Of a stretch of DNA of 64,000 nt, positions 11,801 to 21,567 are shown in pieces (position 1 is the first letter of the stretch; every line of letters begins with the position of its first letter). A program made the position numbers and the translations under genes. The notes beneath the pieces were generated by a model. It ran no database searches. It was not told the origin of the DNA and was given only the letters and a program-made list of their open reading frames with translations. Source of the stretch: Aphelenchoides besseyi (lineage: Eukaryota; Nematoda; Chromadorea; Rhabditida; Aphelenchoididae); assembly GCA_024699855.1 (NCBI GenBank), contig JAMPIQ010000002.1:4836001-4900000 (forward strand), read 5' to 3'.

Positions 11801-12933
11801 AATTCTTTAAGAAGTTAATTCATCGATCGCCAACCTCTACGTTCAATCAACGGAACATCGTGAGCCACAAGTTCGTGGAGGGTATTCTTATTCTTCTTTG
11901 ATTTTACACAACACTTTGCCAGACCCTTTTGTTCTTGACATTGAGTATCACTGGGACATTGAAGTTGACTGCAATTTTCCGCAATTTCTGGCAGAAAATA
12001 CTGATCTGTATGTCCAAAAGCAATTTTTCCATCGGGACAATGTTCACCGTAAAGAAAATCAACATCTTCTCTTGAAGCATCCGTACAACATTGCGGGATC
12101 ATTCCTTGTAGACACAACGATCCTTTCGGACATTCTGTTGAATCGCAATCAGTACCCATTTTAGTGGCTTCTACCGAGTCTTGTCGTGGACCACAAACCG
12201 AACCATCTAGAGGTTTACAATTGGATTCACAATCTGCTCGAGTGTCGTAATTGTCGTCGTCTTTGCAGCTTAAGTAGGCGAGACACGCTTGCCATTTGTA
12301 GGAATAATAATACCGCTGATGTTTCCCTGTAAATATATTCCTTATTGTTCACAATTCAGTGTTCGAATGTACTTTCACAGTCTTTGATGCTTTCGGGCAG
12401 AACGCATCGATCCGCAGGTGTGATGAAGGGCGACGTTTCGATGGAACGGGGAGATATTATCACGACATCTTCTTCTTTAATTGGCTCCGCTTCACCAACA
12501 TCTAAACATTGGAATCACTTGAACAATTGTATTTCGACAACTTACCAATGTAACAATCAGTTAAACAATCTAGAACATTTTCAAATCTGTTCGAGTTTCC
12601 GTTCTCGCCGGTGAAGTTGAATTCTACGCACGATTTGTTTTGTGCATCATAATAGAAACGCGTGATCAACATCGTCCCGTTCCCCTCATCGACTGGAAGC
12701 AAACACTTCGGATCCAATTCCGGCGTTGCATTCGCATTTGTTGGCAACGTAACGTTTTCAAACTCGCCTGGTCCGGCAATTGTAACTACTTCTTCTGGAG
12801 CATCAAACTCGTCTCCTACAAGTCAGAAATGAAACAACCGACTTAGAAGATCGTCAGGCAATCACACACCTTGAGCCTTCGAAGTCCCGACTTTGAGCCA
12901 AAATACCAAAAAACAAAAACCAAAAAACCGCAT
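5842..12933 (-). CDS. Large secreted modular protein: Kunitz, lustrin-type Cys-rich, CPG4-like and thyroglobulin type-1 domains
   Basis: Start at 12931-12933 gives a signal peptide (MRFFGFCFLVFWLKVGTSKA). Modules in order: Kunitz 1 (12.5-12.7 kb), Kunitz 2, lustrin-type cysteine-rich repeats (GTDCDSTECPKGSLC; HCPDGKIAFG), Kunitz 3 (ICRLPKQIGNC), further lustrin-type repeats (KCPGGRLASG), two regions resembling nematode chondroitin proteoglycan-4 domains (10.98-10.49 kb and 10.35-6.46 kb), a thyroglobulin type-1 module (GNCWCVDEETG), and a final Kunitz ending CQSFCLPLNG at 5842. Such proteins are extracellular protease inhibitors or matrix components. One intron holds the nested transposons at 6934-10074. 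The reading reaches an in-frame stop at 11815 unless a 130 bp intron (11705-11834) is removed. Two adjacent genes, split there, are therefore the main alternative. Many small exons; edges approximate. Confidence 0.75.
6934..6976. repeat. Left terminal inverted repeat of outer element
   Basis: Begins CTTTCCTATTTAA and contains GACCGCTCGCTCAAG. It pairs with 10032-10074 on the opposite strand with a few transition differences and a one-base gap. Confidence 0.8.
7957..8157. repeat. Left 201 bp terminal inverted repeat of Tc1-like element
   Basis: Starts CAGTGCTGGCC at the TA. Probable transposase-binding direct repeats lie at 7962-7983 and 8124-8145 and differ at one base (GGCC versus GGAC). 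I found no difference from the right repeat. Confidence 0.95.
8248..9269 (+). CDS. Tc1-type DD34E transposase with one intron and one apparent frameshift
   Basis: The ATG at 8248 opens an N-terminal helix-turn-helix DNA-binding region (MLTDQEIAKIRQLYDRL, REVANKLGHSKNT) ending at a GRPK hook. The catalytic core shows IFSDEKRF (first Asp), WVWQQDRAPIHTA (second Asp) and SRSPDLSPIENVW (Glu). The last two acidic residues are separated by 34 residues, the DD34E spacing of Tc1. A 54 bp GT/AG intron lies at 8817-8870. The frame changes just after the A6 run at 8394-8399: one more A would join both halves in one frame. This may be a real inactivating deletion, a sequencing error, or a base in other copies. 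The rest of the protein looks intact. Confidence 0.92.
9271..9471. repeat. Right 201 bp terminal inverted repeat of Tc1-like element
   Basis: Inverted copy of 7957-8157, with inner and outer direct-repeat motifs at 9283-9304 and 9445-9466. It begins just after the transposase stop codon. Confidence 0.95.
10032..10074. repeat. Right terminal inverted repeat of outer element
   Basis: Reads TTTGAGCGAGCGGTCAGATG and ends TTAAATAGGAAAG, the inverted copy of 6934-6976. Confidence 0.8.
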
Positions 12934-13930
12934 TCCGAGGTCCAGGAACTAAAATAATCACGTGTATTTGAGAAACGTTTTGCTGTGTGAACGACGAGTT
13001 GTTGGCAATTTTCACGAATTGACTTCTCTCCACCACTTGAACACATTTTCTTGGAGCAAATTGACGACGCGCGACAATCGGGAGCGTAAAATGTCAATTA
13101 GATGCTTTTTTCGTGTTGCTTATGAACACGTTCGATTGCTCATAGCGAACCCAAAACAAGGTCGTGATGTTCATTGAGCAAAACTTAAAAATTTTCGCTT
13201 TCAAACAACGAAAAGGTAAGCGATATGATGAAATGTGATGTTGCGGATATCAACGATTCAAGATGTGAAAACCAGAAACGAACAGTCTCAGAAATTCCTA
13301 ACGTTAACACGACGGTAAACCTAATCAAAAACGCTATGAACCCACTTCTTTTGTTCTTTGTGGTTGTTTACCGTTCGAACGTAAAAAGTAGAAAACTGAG
13401 TGTTTTCACCTGCGGAACGAATGCTGGCGGCATATAACCGCAAAATGACTTTTTATTGCCGACTAAACCACTTGAGTAAATTTGACGGCTGATGAGTAAT
13501 GGAGCTTGGAGATGCACAACCATCGTTCTATGTTATGTACCTTTGCAGATTGATCCTAACCAGTGAAGATTATGTGTCTGATTCCTTTTATCGGTTTTCA
13601 AATTAACGTTTGTCTTACAAAAACTGAATATCGATTTTAATACTAGATGATCGTTGACATAATCGGAAGTTGCAGCGTTAATTGAAGATGTTCGTATTCA
13701 CTACAAAACCACACATACGAGAAGTCTTGACGAGAATGGCGGAAAGCCAGGCTCCGCACGAGTTTTGCTATGGACGCACACGCACATGGTTTTGGAGGAG
13801 GCTCGTCAATAACGACGGCAGAGACATTGCAAATGCGTTTTGTGCTCGTGGTTAAACATCGCAGTCGTTCATCAAAACTAAATGTTTTTCAGGTGCTGTG
13901 CCGTTTCCTCTCAGACGTTCGTAATCTGTA
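12934..13930. other. Intergenic region between divergent Kunitz and MADF genes
   Basis: Shared upstream region of the minus-strand Kunitz gene and plus-strand MADF gene. Several short frames exist (13225-13437; 13687-13857) but none shows a family motif or a clear splice partner. A good acceptor, AATGTTTTTCAG, ends near 13892, just upstream of the MADF start, and fits spliced-leader addition. Confidence 0.5.
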
Positions 13931-14947
13931 ATGAATCAACATGACTTCGTGAGTTCCATGAAATTAATCAAAATGAGCATATAAGCCATGTTTGTGCTCT
14001 TTTAGAATACGGCTCTGGTTGATTTTGTACGTGAAGAGGAGGTCTTGTACAGTCAAAACAATCTGAACTATACCAACAGCTCTGAAAGACATTTGGCTTA
14101 TGAACGCATTGCCGCTAAATTGCGTGAGCACGGAGCAACCTACGAACAAAGTACGTTTGAGTAGCACATCAAATTTACCATTGGGTTTAAGCTCATCGAT
14201 TAAACGAAAAGTTTCTGAAACTTAAATGGCGTTGGATGAAAGAACGAACGGCTGTTGAAGAAGGAAAAAGAGCACCAACATGGCCTTATTATCAATCTCT
14301 CAGCTACTTGCTGCCTTCAGTTTTGGAACTGGAACGGTGAGATTTTCATTCAAAGGTTATTATCGTGAAGATGTTTGTAGTAAGCGAATGAACGCATCAT
14401 CAGTTCCGGAAGACAGTCAGAGTCGTGACGAACATTATGTCGATGTTCAAACTTGCGACGTTCCTTCAGGTAGTGGGATTCCGAAAATGCGTAACGTGAG
14501 TTTTCAATTATTTCTTCTTTCAATTCACTTTTTAGACTCAAAAACGCAAACAAATGAATTATATTGAAGACGATACGGACAATCGATTGATGGAAAAGCG
14601 AAGAGTGACGAACATGGCGTTTTCGGAGTTTGTGGCATGTAAATTGGTATGTTAGTACTTGATTTGTTTATGTAGACTTTAACGGTTAGGACGAAATGCC
14701 CGAACCAATTCGCTCAAACACCGAAAGACAAATCATCGACTTAATCATGAGCGTTCATATCGAAACTTATGCCGAATTGACACAATGTTCTGCGATGCAC
14801 GCCACCGACCGCGATCTCCCAATTGCTGCCGAAGTTTTTCATCCGGCTGGACCGGAACCAACTTTCGAAAATTGTCATCCCGTTCAACAACCTCCAACTC
14901 GTAATACACGAACTCGACAAGTTCGGAAGCAGAAAGAAGTCGAGTAA
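13931..14947 (+). CDS. MADF-domain (Myb/SANT-like) DNA-binding protein with BESS-like C-terminus
   Basis: Probable transcription regulator in the nucleus. The first exon is tiny (MNQHDF, from 13931), followed by a GTGAGTTCC...CTTTTAG intron. The MADF domain follows: NTALVDFVREEEVLYSQN, ERIAAKLREHG, then after a 41 bp intron KFLKLKWRWMKERTAVEEG and PTWPYYQSLSYLLPSV, with the aromatic residues expected of MADF helices. The C-terminal part contains FSEFVACKLDEMPEPIRS and RQIIDLIMSVHIE, similar in pattern to the BESS motif of MADF/BESS proteins, and ends with a basic tail (TRQVRKQKEVE). Five introns of about 40-50 bp all keep frame. The ATG is chosen because it directly follows the acceptor near 13892. 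Confidence 0.8.
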
Positions 14948-15163
14948 TGTGGTCGATGGTATTTAATCGATGTCTTGGTCTCTGCGATAATTTTTCTTCT
15001 ATTTTCCAATAATTTAATTTCAATGCTAATAAGTTTAATGTTGTGGAATAAAATCTCCAGTTGGCTCGTCACTTCTTATCGGACTTCCTGGTCGTTGACC
15101 AACTATTCTTATCTGTGAAATTTATGGACATGTTAATTGATCATTGAAGTCTTAATCAGGAGT

Positions 15164-15864
15164 ATGCCAGCAAGAAAGAAGAGTGTCGCAACGAAACGAG
15201 GACGTGCAAAGAAGGCGGGAGTAGCGAAAGCTGCTAAGAACGCACCAGCGAGAGAACAGTCGCCGGGTTCCGACGATTCGGGTACGTTCATTTCAACTGG
15301 TTGACTTTCATTCATGAGCGATTCAGCGGTCGTAGAACAAGAGCTCATTCAACAGCAAGAGCGTCAACGTAATGCTCGTGATCCAAGCGAAGAACGACGA
15401 CAATTAGCCACTGAACTTGAGAATACGGTTAGTGGAAATGAAAGGAAAAGTCGAACATCGAAGTTTAGACATCATCGGATGGACCAACAAATGACACGCA
15501 AAAGATTGCCGAATTGCAACGTGAATTACAGGTTTGTTGGCACAAGTTTCTCGAAGTCAATTTGTTTATTTAGAAATCTGAACGCTCAAAGTCGGTTCTT
15601 TACAAAGCACTTGTCCGTGAACGTCATTTGCACAATGAGAAGCCGAGCATCGTAGCGATGTCGAATTTATCCGGACACAATATGTCGAAACATTATAGTG
15701 CTTTGAGTGCTGACCAGAAAAAGGATCGACTTCGTTTGTTGGCGACGCTAATCGCCGAGTTTGCCGATCCGAAGTCAACATCCAAAAGTAAAACGGCGGA
15801 AGTGAAGGCCGTGATGGAGAGTTTGAATGCTCATCTTAAGGACGTACCAAGCGATTTCGAATGA
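15164..15864 (+). CDS. Small basic coiled-coil protein, unrecognised
   Basis: Starts MPARKKSVATKRGRAKKAG, a Lys/Arg-rich, nuclear-localisation-like N-terminus, right after a CTTAATCAG acceptor. After a short Ser/Asp linker come charged helical segments (ELIQQQERQRNARDPSEERR; KIAELQRELQKSERSKSVLY) that look like coiled coil, then a C-terminal helical region (LSADQKKDRLRLLATLIAEF). The stop is at 15862-15864. Three introns of about 40-45 bp keep frame; the first ends at GCGATTCAG near 15328. Probably a nuclear or chromatin-associated protein (inference from composition). I do not recognise the family. Confidence 0.65.
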
Positions 15865-16355
15865 GTTCGTTTCTTCCTTTGGTTTTTATTTCTCAATTAC
15901 ACTCATTCCTCTCAAACGCGTCGTGTTCTTGGCCACACTTTGGTTTCTGTACATTCTAATGGTCTAATTAATGTCGTAAATTGTTTGTAAACCCAATGGT
16001 AAGTTCGTTCGAATGTCTAACACTGGCGCGTATTCAACTTGGCCATCCAGTTCAATAATCAGCACACGGTTCGACTTGTTTTTGTTTGCAATCGTTTTTC
16101 TTGTTTCATGAACTCTAAACTCATATCACCCGTTAATTCAACATGAAAAATCATTCAAGTTTTGGCGCTTCATTCTATCACGACAGCATTTAGTTTGCAT
16201 TGTCGACAATCTTCTTTGCGCACATTTCATTTGAACTTCCCGTTTTGTTTGTTGTATTCGCAGTTAATCGAAGTTATTCTGAATAAATCTTATTTAGTAA
16301 ACACAACAATGAAACAACTAAAAGAACAATCCTAACTAATTCGTCTATGAGACGA

Positions 16356-17628
16356 TCACTTGTCATTCACACTTTCTCCCAACTCTTTTCTCGCAAACCA
16401 AATGACATAAGCTCCATGAGATGTCAAATAGTCGTTAACGGATTGAGATGGATTCAACATAAACGATTGACGAAGAAGTTGAGTTTCGTCTTCATCCAAA
16501 CGTGTGCTCTGAATTCAACTCGTAAATAACCTTCTTTGTTCAATAAACTCACTTGAACGTCTGCAAAATCGTTCAATTCGTCGGTTTCAACATTCTTTTC
16601 CACCGATTCGTCGGTTGAAAGTGGCGCGTGTTGAGTCTCCTTTTCGGTTGCTGGACTGCCCACAGATTGAGGATTCATTCCGATGATGTGCTGGTTGATC
16701 TGTTCACCCAAACGTTCTGACGGGAATTTCGAAGCATTCTCATTTCGAGTCAACGCCAAAATCGATGCAAACTGACCCACAGCAATTTTGTCTGTTTTCT
16801 CTAAAACCTTTTCTGTTAGGTTATCTGATCAAATGAAGTTACCTCGTGGATGAGTGTTACCGTGCAATTCAATTCCCGGCTTTGAACAAACAATTTCAAT
16901 TCGACCAATCGAAATATTTTCTCCCAACTTTCCAACGGTCATCGCCACAGCTTCTTTGATTGAACGTCCTTTCTGTGTTTCAACGTCCTCAATATCTAAA
17001 CGCAAATATCATCAATTAAAACTTCAATTGTACCTTTGGGAGCGGACCAAATCACGACTTCATCGTTGGAGTTGGTTTCCGGTTTTTTGTTCTCAGACCA
17101 ATTCAATGCCGTGTAGCTGATTTCCTCGATCTAAAACCATTGTGAACAAAAGTACTGAAATCGGAGAGTTACCAAATCCTTGAAGTCAGTACTACGACTA
17201 ACAAAATCGGTCTCGCATTTTAACTCGACAATCACGCCCCAGTTGTCCTTGGTAAGTACTCCAACTAATCCCTGAGATGCCTGTCGAGAACTCAATCTAT
17301 AAACTAAAGTTGAGAGCCACAATTACAACTGAAACAAACTTCGTGGCTTTTGCCCAACCTTCTTTCTTTGCCAAATCGCGAAGCCATCGTTCAGCTTCGG
17401 CCAAGTTGTCGTCGCCGAATTGAAGCAACGCCTTTCGACAGTTGGTGTAACTGTATCCTGTGGCTTTGCGCAGTTTTGAAAGCGCCTAAAATCACAATTA
17501 AAAACAAGCTCGAAAAGACTCCATTGACTTACTTCTTTGCTAACTGAGCGTTGTTCGGAACTGAACAAGCGAACCAATTGCGGAATTTGATGGTTGTAAA
17601 CACGAATTGAAGTTAATCGTCTAAACAT
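16356..17628 (-). CDS. tsfm: Mitochondrial translation elongation factor Ts
   Basis: Guanine-nucleotide exchange factor for mitochondrial EF-Tu. Start at 17626-17628 gives a mitochondrial-type presequence ([20 protein letters not shown]). The EF-Ts N-terminal UBA-like domain follows ([40 protein letters not shown]). The core has [19 protein letters not shown], the TDFV motif that contacts EF-Tu. The C-terminus, after an intron that skips an apparent stop near 16520, reads [18 protein letters not shown] and [13 protein letters not shown]. Introns are 40-50 bp. It is convergent with the basic coiled-coil gene at its 3' end, with about 490 bp between stops. Complete and apparently functional. 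Confidence 0.93.
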
Positions 17629-18319
17629 TATAAACAGAACAACTTCGTGGGTAGTTTCAAGCGTTTTTATAAAAGAAAAATGCGATAAACTGCGCCCTCG
17701 CTGATGCAGCTTCTTCGCTTACGATGACCGTAGATGTTATTGTTGTGGAAGATCACATCCACGAAATCGCGTGTTAACAAACAAATCGAATGTGTCTCGG
17801 AAATTACTTTTAGCTATCAGTCACATGTCCGTTTTTTCTAGACTTTAGATCGTGTTAACACAAACGATTTCTACTCACAATCAACATGTTTTTTAGTCAA
17901 ACTTTCAGTTAAATATCCTGAAACCCACAACAAATAGTCGCTTTTCTGTTAACATGTGCACTGAACCTATAGTTGCACGGTGCTGTTTGAATGATCTAAC
18001 AAATCGTACACTGACATCCGATTAACTTCTGCTAACGATTCCAACGATTTCCTTCTAATCTTTAGTAGTGTGTCAGGCGTAAAAGCTTTGCGTCGACCGC
18101 AATGATTCATCGACAACTACCGCCTTTTCTCAACGACCCCGTGAACGACAGAGCATTTGATTTAACGTAAACATTATCCATTTGTTTGTCTTTCGAGTTC
18201 GAGCGTCCGCCCTTTGGTTTGCATCAAATTTTAATTGAATTTCCGTTAAAAGATTAACAACCGCGAAGGTGTAACCGTTTCAATTGAACGCCCATCATAT
18301 TATCAACAATCATAAGCGG
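17629..18319. other. Divergent intergenic region between EF-Ts and PH-domain gene
   Basis: A possible extra 5' exon of the PH gene lies at 18102-18169 (MIHRQLPPFLNDPVNDRAF) ending in a GTAAAC donor. I could not join it in frame with the PH exon, so I leave it out. No other feature is seen. Confidence 0.4.
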
Positions 18320-19405
18320 ATGTGTGCTCTTCAACCACACCGAAAAATCGCTTGCAAAGGAAGCTTATATCCGTGCCCTGTTTCCGGCTTCTTCGATCGT
18401 GTTGTTTCACGATATAAGAATTGGGTAAGTTCATTGTGAACTGAAATGGATACCACAGGATTTAGTACTATGGATCGTACTTCGTTCTTTGTCTCCATAA
18501 AAACATACCTTTGTTGGAGTGCTACAAGAACAGCAAAGAAGCTGAAAGACATGAACCAATTTCCTTGCACGATCTAATTGGTGCCTCTGCTTTTCCAATT
18601 GAACCTCGTGTTTTCGTTGTGTTCTTCAACGATGACGACGAGAACTCGAGGCCGTCGATGAGATATAAAACAAGAAACCAGTGAGTTTGTTGATTAAGTC
18701 TCCGACCTATTGTGGAATTAGAAATGAACGTGACAAATGGATCCATGCAATCAACGGTTCGAGGATTAATCATTCCGATTTACTTTCAATTGACGATATG
18801 CACAGAGATTTCCGTACGAACATCGAGAATGCAAACGAGTATTCCATTATCAGAATACCGTCTGTACGCGTGCAACCACCTTTGTCCAATTCTGCTCCAA
18901 CTCCTTCATCAGGATCGATTTTGCATAAAAACACTCTCATACGATCGATGTCAAGTAGTCACAGTAACGGTAAGAAATTCAAATAAAACTCACGACAATC
19001 TTGCATTTAGAAAGTGAAAGTTCTGAAGAACGTTTGTCTTTTGTTTCATCGCTAACCTCTCGAGGAGAATCGTTGACACCAACTCAACGAGCTCGGGCAA
19101 TCTCTTTAGGTTCTCGATATACTTCAAGCGACTCTTCTTCCAATGGTTATTTCTGTGAACGTAAACTTTCTTATTGCACTCCAAATGTTGTCAGAAGCTC
19201 TGCTGTGCCAAAACGTCGTCAACGCAGTAGTGTTCTGAATCGTCAGATTTCTCGTGACGGCGATGTTCCTCATCATTCTGCTGCACAAGAACCCAATTAC
19301 GATGGATATTACAAAAGCAATGACAAAACAGTAGACGGGTACTACTGTTCCAATTCATCTGCGAATAACAACTCGGAACTTTGTTTGTATCAAACGATGT
19401 ATTGA
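18320..19405 (+). CDS. PH-domain protein with Ser-rich tail
   Basis: The pleckstrin homology domain spans roughly the first 140 residues: KGSLYPCPVSGFF, then a 41 bp intron inside SRYKNW|YYGSYFVLC, LLECYKNSKEAERHEPISL, ASAFPIEPRVFVVFF and the closing helix RNERDKWIHAINGS. The tryptophan in that last helix is the invariant PH residue. The remainder is Ser/Thr-rich and low complexity (SESSEERLSFVSSLTSRGES, YYKSNDKTVDGYYCSNSSAN) without a second domain. Likely a cytoplasmic adaptor that binds membranes or phosphoinositides. The N-terminus is uncertain: I use the ATG at 18320 because a CATAAG acceptor is adjacent, but an upstream exon is possible. Confidence 0.75.
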
Positions 19406-19634
19406 AATAAACGATCTATTATCAGCAGCATAAGCTCGACATTTCTACCGCTTTAAACTATCTTAGTGTTATTATAAATACGATCAAATGGTTACACAAC
19501 GAAAACATTCGATTGGCTGCTGTTCTGATTGCTGGCGTTTGGAAATTTGTGGCTGCTGAAGTTGAGTTTACTGTTGAGATTAGCAATCGCTAATTGTTAA
19601 TTGTGTCCTGTGAATTGATTAGTTTAACTCCAAA

Positions 19635-20079
19635 ATGTCGTCAATAAAACCACGCTCCGAAATGACAGCCGAAGAGTTGGATGAACGTGAGCAGGAGGAA
19701 TTCAAAATTGGTCAGTTTTTTGCTCCTTCAACTGCTCAATAGCAATCTTTAGGTCCACTCTCGATTCTCACTCAATCCGTCAAAAACAATGCTCAAGTTC
19801 TTATCAACTGCCGAAACAACCGAAAATTGCTCGGTCGTGTCAAAGCTTTCGATCGGTGAGTTCTAGAATGATTTTTGCTTATTGAAACAAACTCAACTTT
19901 TCAGTCATTGCAACATGGTTTTGGAGGATGTAAAGGAGATGTGGACTGAATTGCCAACCGTTGGCAAAGGAAAAAAGAAGGCGAAACCAGTTGCCAAAGA
20001 TCGTTTTATTTCAAAAATGTTTCTTCGTGGTGACTCCGTTATTCTCGTACTCAAGAATCCACTTGCTCAGCCCGAATAA
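19635..20079 (+). CDS. Small nuclear ribonucleoprotein SmD2
   Basis: Core Sm-ring subunit of spliceosomal snRNPs (human SNRPD2, C. elegans snr-4). Three exons: [20 protein letters not shown]; the Sm1 motif with [20 protein letters not shown] and [20 protein letters not shown]; and the Sm2 motif [19 protein letters not shown]. The linker [13 protein letters not shown] is typical of SmD2. Total length is about 117 residues, as in other animals. Introns are 43-49 bp. A poly(A) signal AATAAA lies near 20204. It is convergent with the heat-shock gene. Confidence 0.97.
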
Positions 20080-20261
20080 GATCACTTGTGGTTCTCGACC
20101 TTGTACGCCCGTCGATTTTGGGTCTCATTGCTGTTGGTAATTTAAAATGTTGAGTGGAATACTTCTTATTTAACTCTCTTTTTATTCATTTTGTTGATTG
20201 GTTTAAATAAACGACAACTTTTTATTAGAATGTCTACACAAAACAACTAAATAGGATTATC

Positions 20262-20901
20262 AATTGTGTTTGATCTCAATTGCTTGAGGCTTTGGTGGAT
20301 CGGGTTGTGGAGGTTCGATATATGGAGCTTCGAACTCAATAACTCCGTCTGCACTGTAGTTGGCTGTGATGTCCGTAAGTTTCACGCCTTCTGGAACCTT
20401 CAATTTACGACTGAATTCGAAACTCGAATGCTCGTCCTTGTGACTTGCTTCGATAAGAAGAGTGCAAGTATCTTTGTCCGTAGAAACTTTCTGAAAATTA
20501 GTCCCATCAGTTTCATCATTCGATCACTGGTCTACTTACCACTTCTTCGGGTTTGAATCGACGGACATCAAATGAAACTTTGAACTTCTTGACTCCGTTC
20601 TCTTCAATGATCGGATTGCGCAGACGGAAAGTTTCGGTATCCGTCGGATGTTCTGCAAATGGACGCCAAGCTGGAGCCCATGGACCATGTCCATCTAAAG
20701 AACAAGAACCACTTTATGTTAGACACAATTTAACTTACGATGTCCAAAGAGTTCGCGTTGTAAGCGATCGAAACGACGTTCTAATTCGTCCACCAAATGT
20801 CGAGGTCCAGGTCCACCCAAAGGTGCTGGTGGACCGAAGAATCCGCGAGCCAAAGCTACGCGACCAACTGGATGGAAATATTTACCACAACGACGCAACA
20901 T
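20262..20901 (-). CDS. Small heat-shock protein (alpha-crystallin/HSP20)
   Basis: ATP-independent holdase chaperone. The N-terminal region is Pro/Gly-rich with RHLVDELERRFDRLQRELFG. The alpha-crystallin domain includes KKFKVSFDVRRFKPEEV, then an intron, KVSTDKDTCTLLIEASHKDE, EFSRKLKVPEGV and the conserved core DGVIEFEAP. The tail ends AIEIKHN, an IxI-like motif used for oligomer contacts. I place the start at the ATG 20899-20901. The open frame extends 10 codons upstream but has no ATG there, and the TATA box at 20946-20953 would place transcription start near 20920. Two short introns. Confidence 0.93.
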
Positions 20902-20945
20902 TTCTTCAATTTTTGAGTTAGAGGACTTCAACGAATCTCAACGGT

Positions 20946-20953
20946 CTTTTATA
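20946..20953 (-). promoter_or_regulatory. TATA box of the small heat-shock gene
   Basis: TATAAAAG on the minus strand, placed between the heat-shock element and the ATG at 20901. Its position supports that ATG as the true start. Confidence 0.8.
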
Positions 20954-20973
20954 CTCTCAACCGTCGAAAAAAA

Positions 20974-20996
20974 GAAAGTTCGCGAACGATTTCGAA
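20974..20996 (-). promoter_or_regulatory. Heat-shock element array
   Basis: Alternating GAA and TTC units: GAA 20974-20976, TTC 20979-20981 and GAA 20984-20986 at perfect 5 bp spacing, followed by TTC 20991-20993 and GAA 20994-20996. This is the binding pattern for heat-shock factor trimers. It lies about 25 bp upstream of the TATA box of the small heat-shock gene. Confidence 0.85.
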
Positions 20997-21213
20997 ATTG
21001 CCAAAACATTCAAGTCCGCCCTTTGAGTGCAAGTGTTTCTTATGAGCTGAGTACGTGCAAAAACGATTTTGATGTCAAAAACGGTGTGAGAAGATTCGAT
21101 AGCCTTCTACAGAATTGCGAAAATCTTACAAAACAAAATGAATGTTGGGAAAAGATTACCGTATCATAAACATAAGAAGCACATAGCAACTGCTTCAGCA
21201 TTTTATGTTTAGC

Positions 21214-21432
21214 TCAATCACATGTATGAACCAGTGAATTACACGATTGCAAACGAGCATAATCGACATCATGATGTAAACTAAAATCTCGACTTAAAGT
21301 TGCGCCAAACAGTCGTGCAGTTTGCTGTTTGTTGTCGGACGGTTTGCCTTTGATTTTGCACAAATTGACGTAGAGATTCGGGAAGAACACGTAGAGTTTA
21401 TGGAAACCTAATACGAGAACAACAATGGTCAC
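21214..21432 (-). CDS. Possible small secreted peptide, weak
   Basis: Open frame of 72 residues with a hydrophobic N-terminus (MTIVVLVLGFHKLYVFFPNL) and a polar remainder ending SLVHTCD. It lies alone between the heat-shock promoter and the SEL1 gene. No family motif, no paralog and no supporting introns. It could be chance. Confidence 0.2.
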   Translation of the reverse strand: MTIVVLVLGFHKLYVFFPNLYVNLCKIKGKPSDNKQQTARLFGATLSRDFSLHHDVDYARLQSCNSLVHTCD

Positions 21433-21567
21433 TTGTTGGTCATCGACGATCTCAGTAATTGGTCTTATAAATCTGGTTGTCGTGGAAATTCAATCGTTAG
21501 ACTGTTCAACTGATTCCGTGTTTTTGTTGATGAAACAAACTTAACCTCAGTTTTAGATTGCAACAAT

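Noticed and set aside
13687..13857. Open frame MFVFTTKPHIREVLTRMAES before the MADF gene
   Set aside because: Could not be joined in frame to the MADF exon. The acceptor near 13892 makes the ATG at 13931 the better start.
20902..20931. Upstream extension of the small heat-shock frame
   Set aside because: It begins with TTG rather than ATG and lies at or upstream of the expected transcription start.
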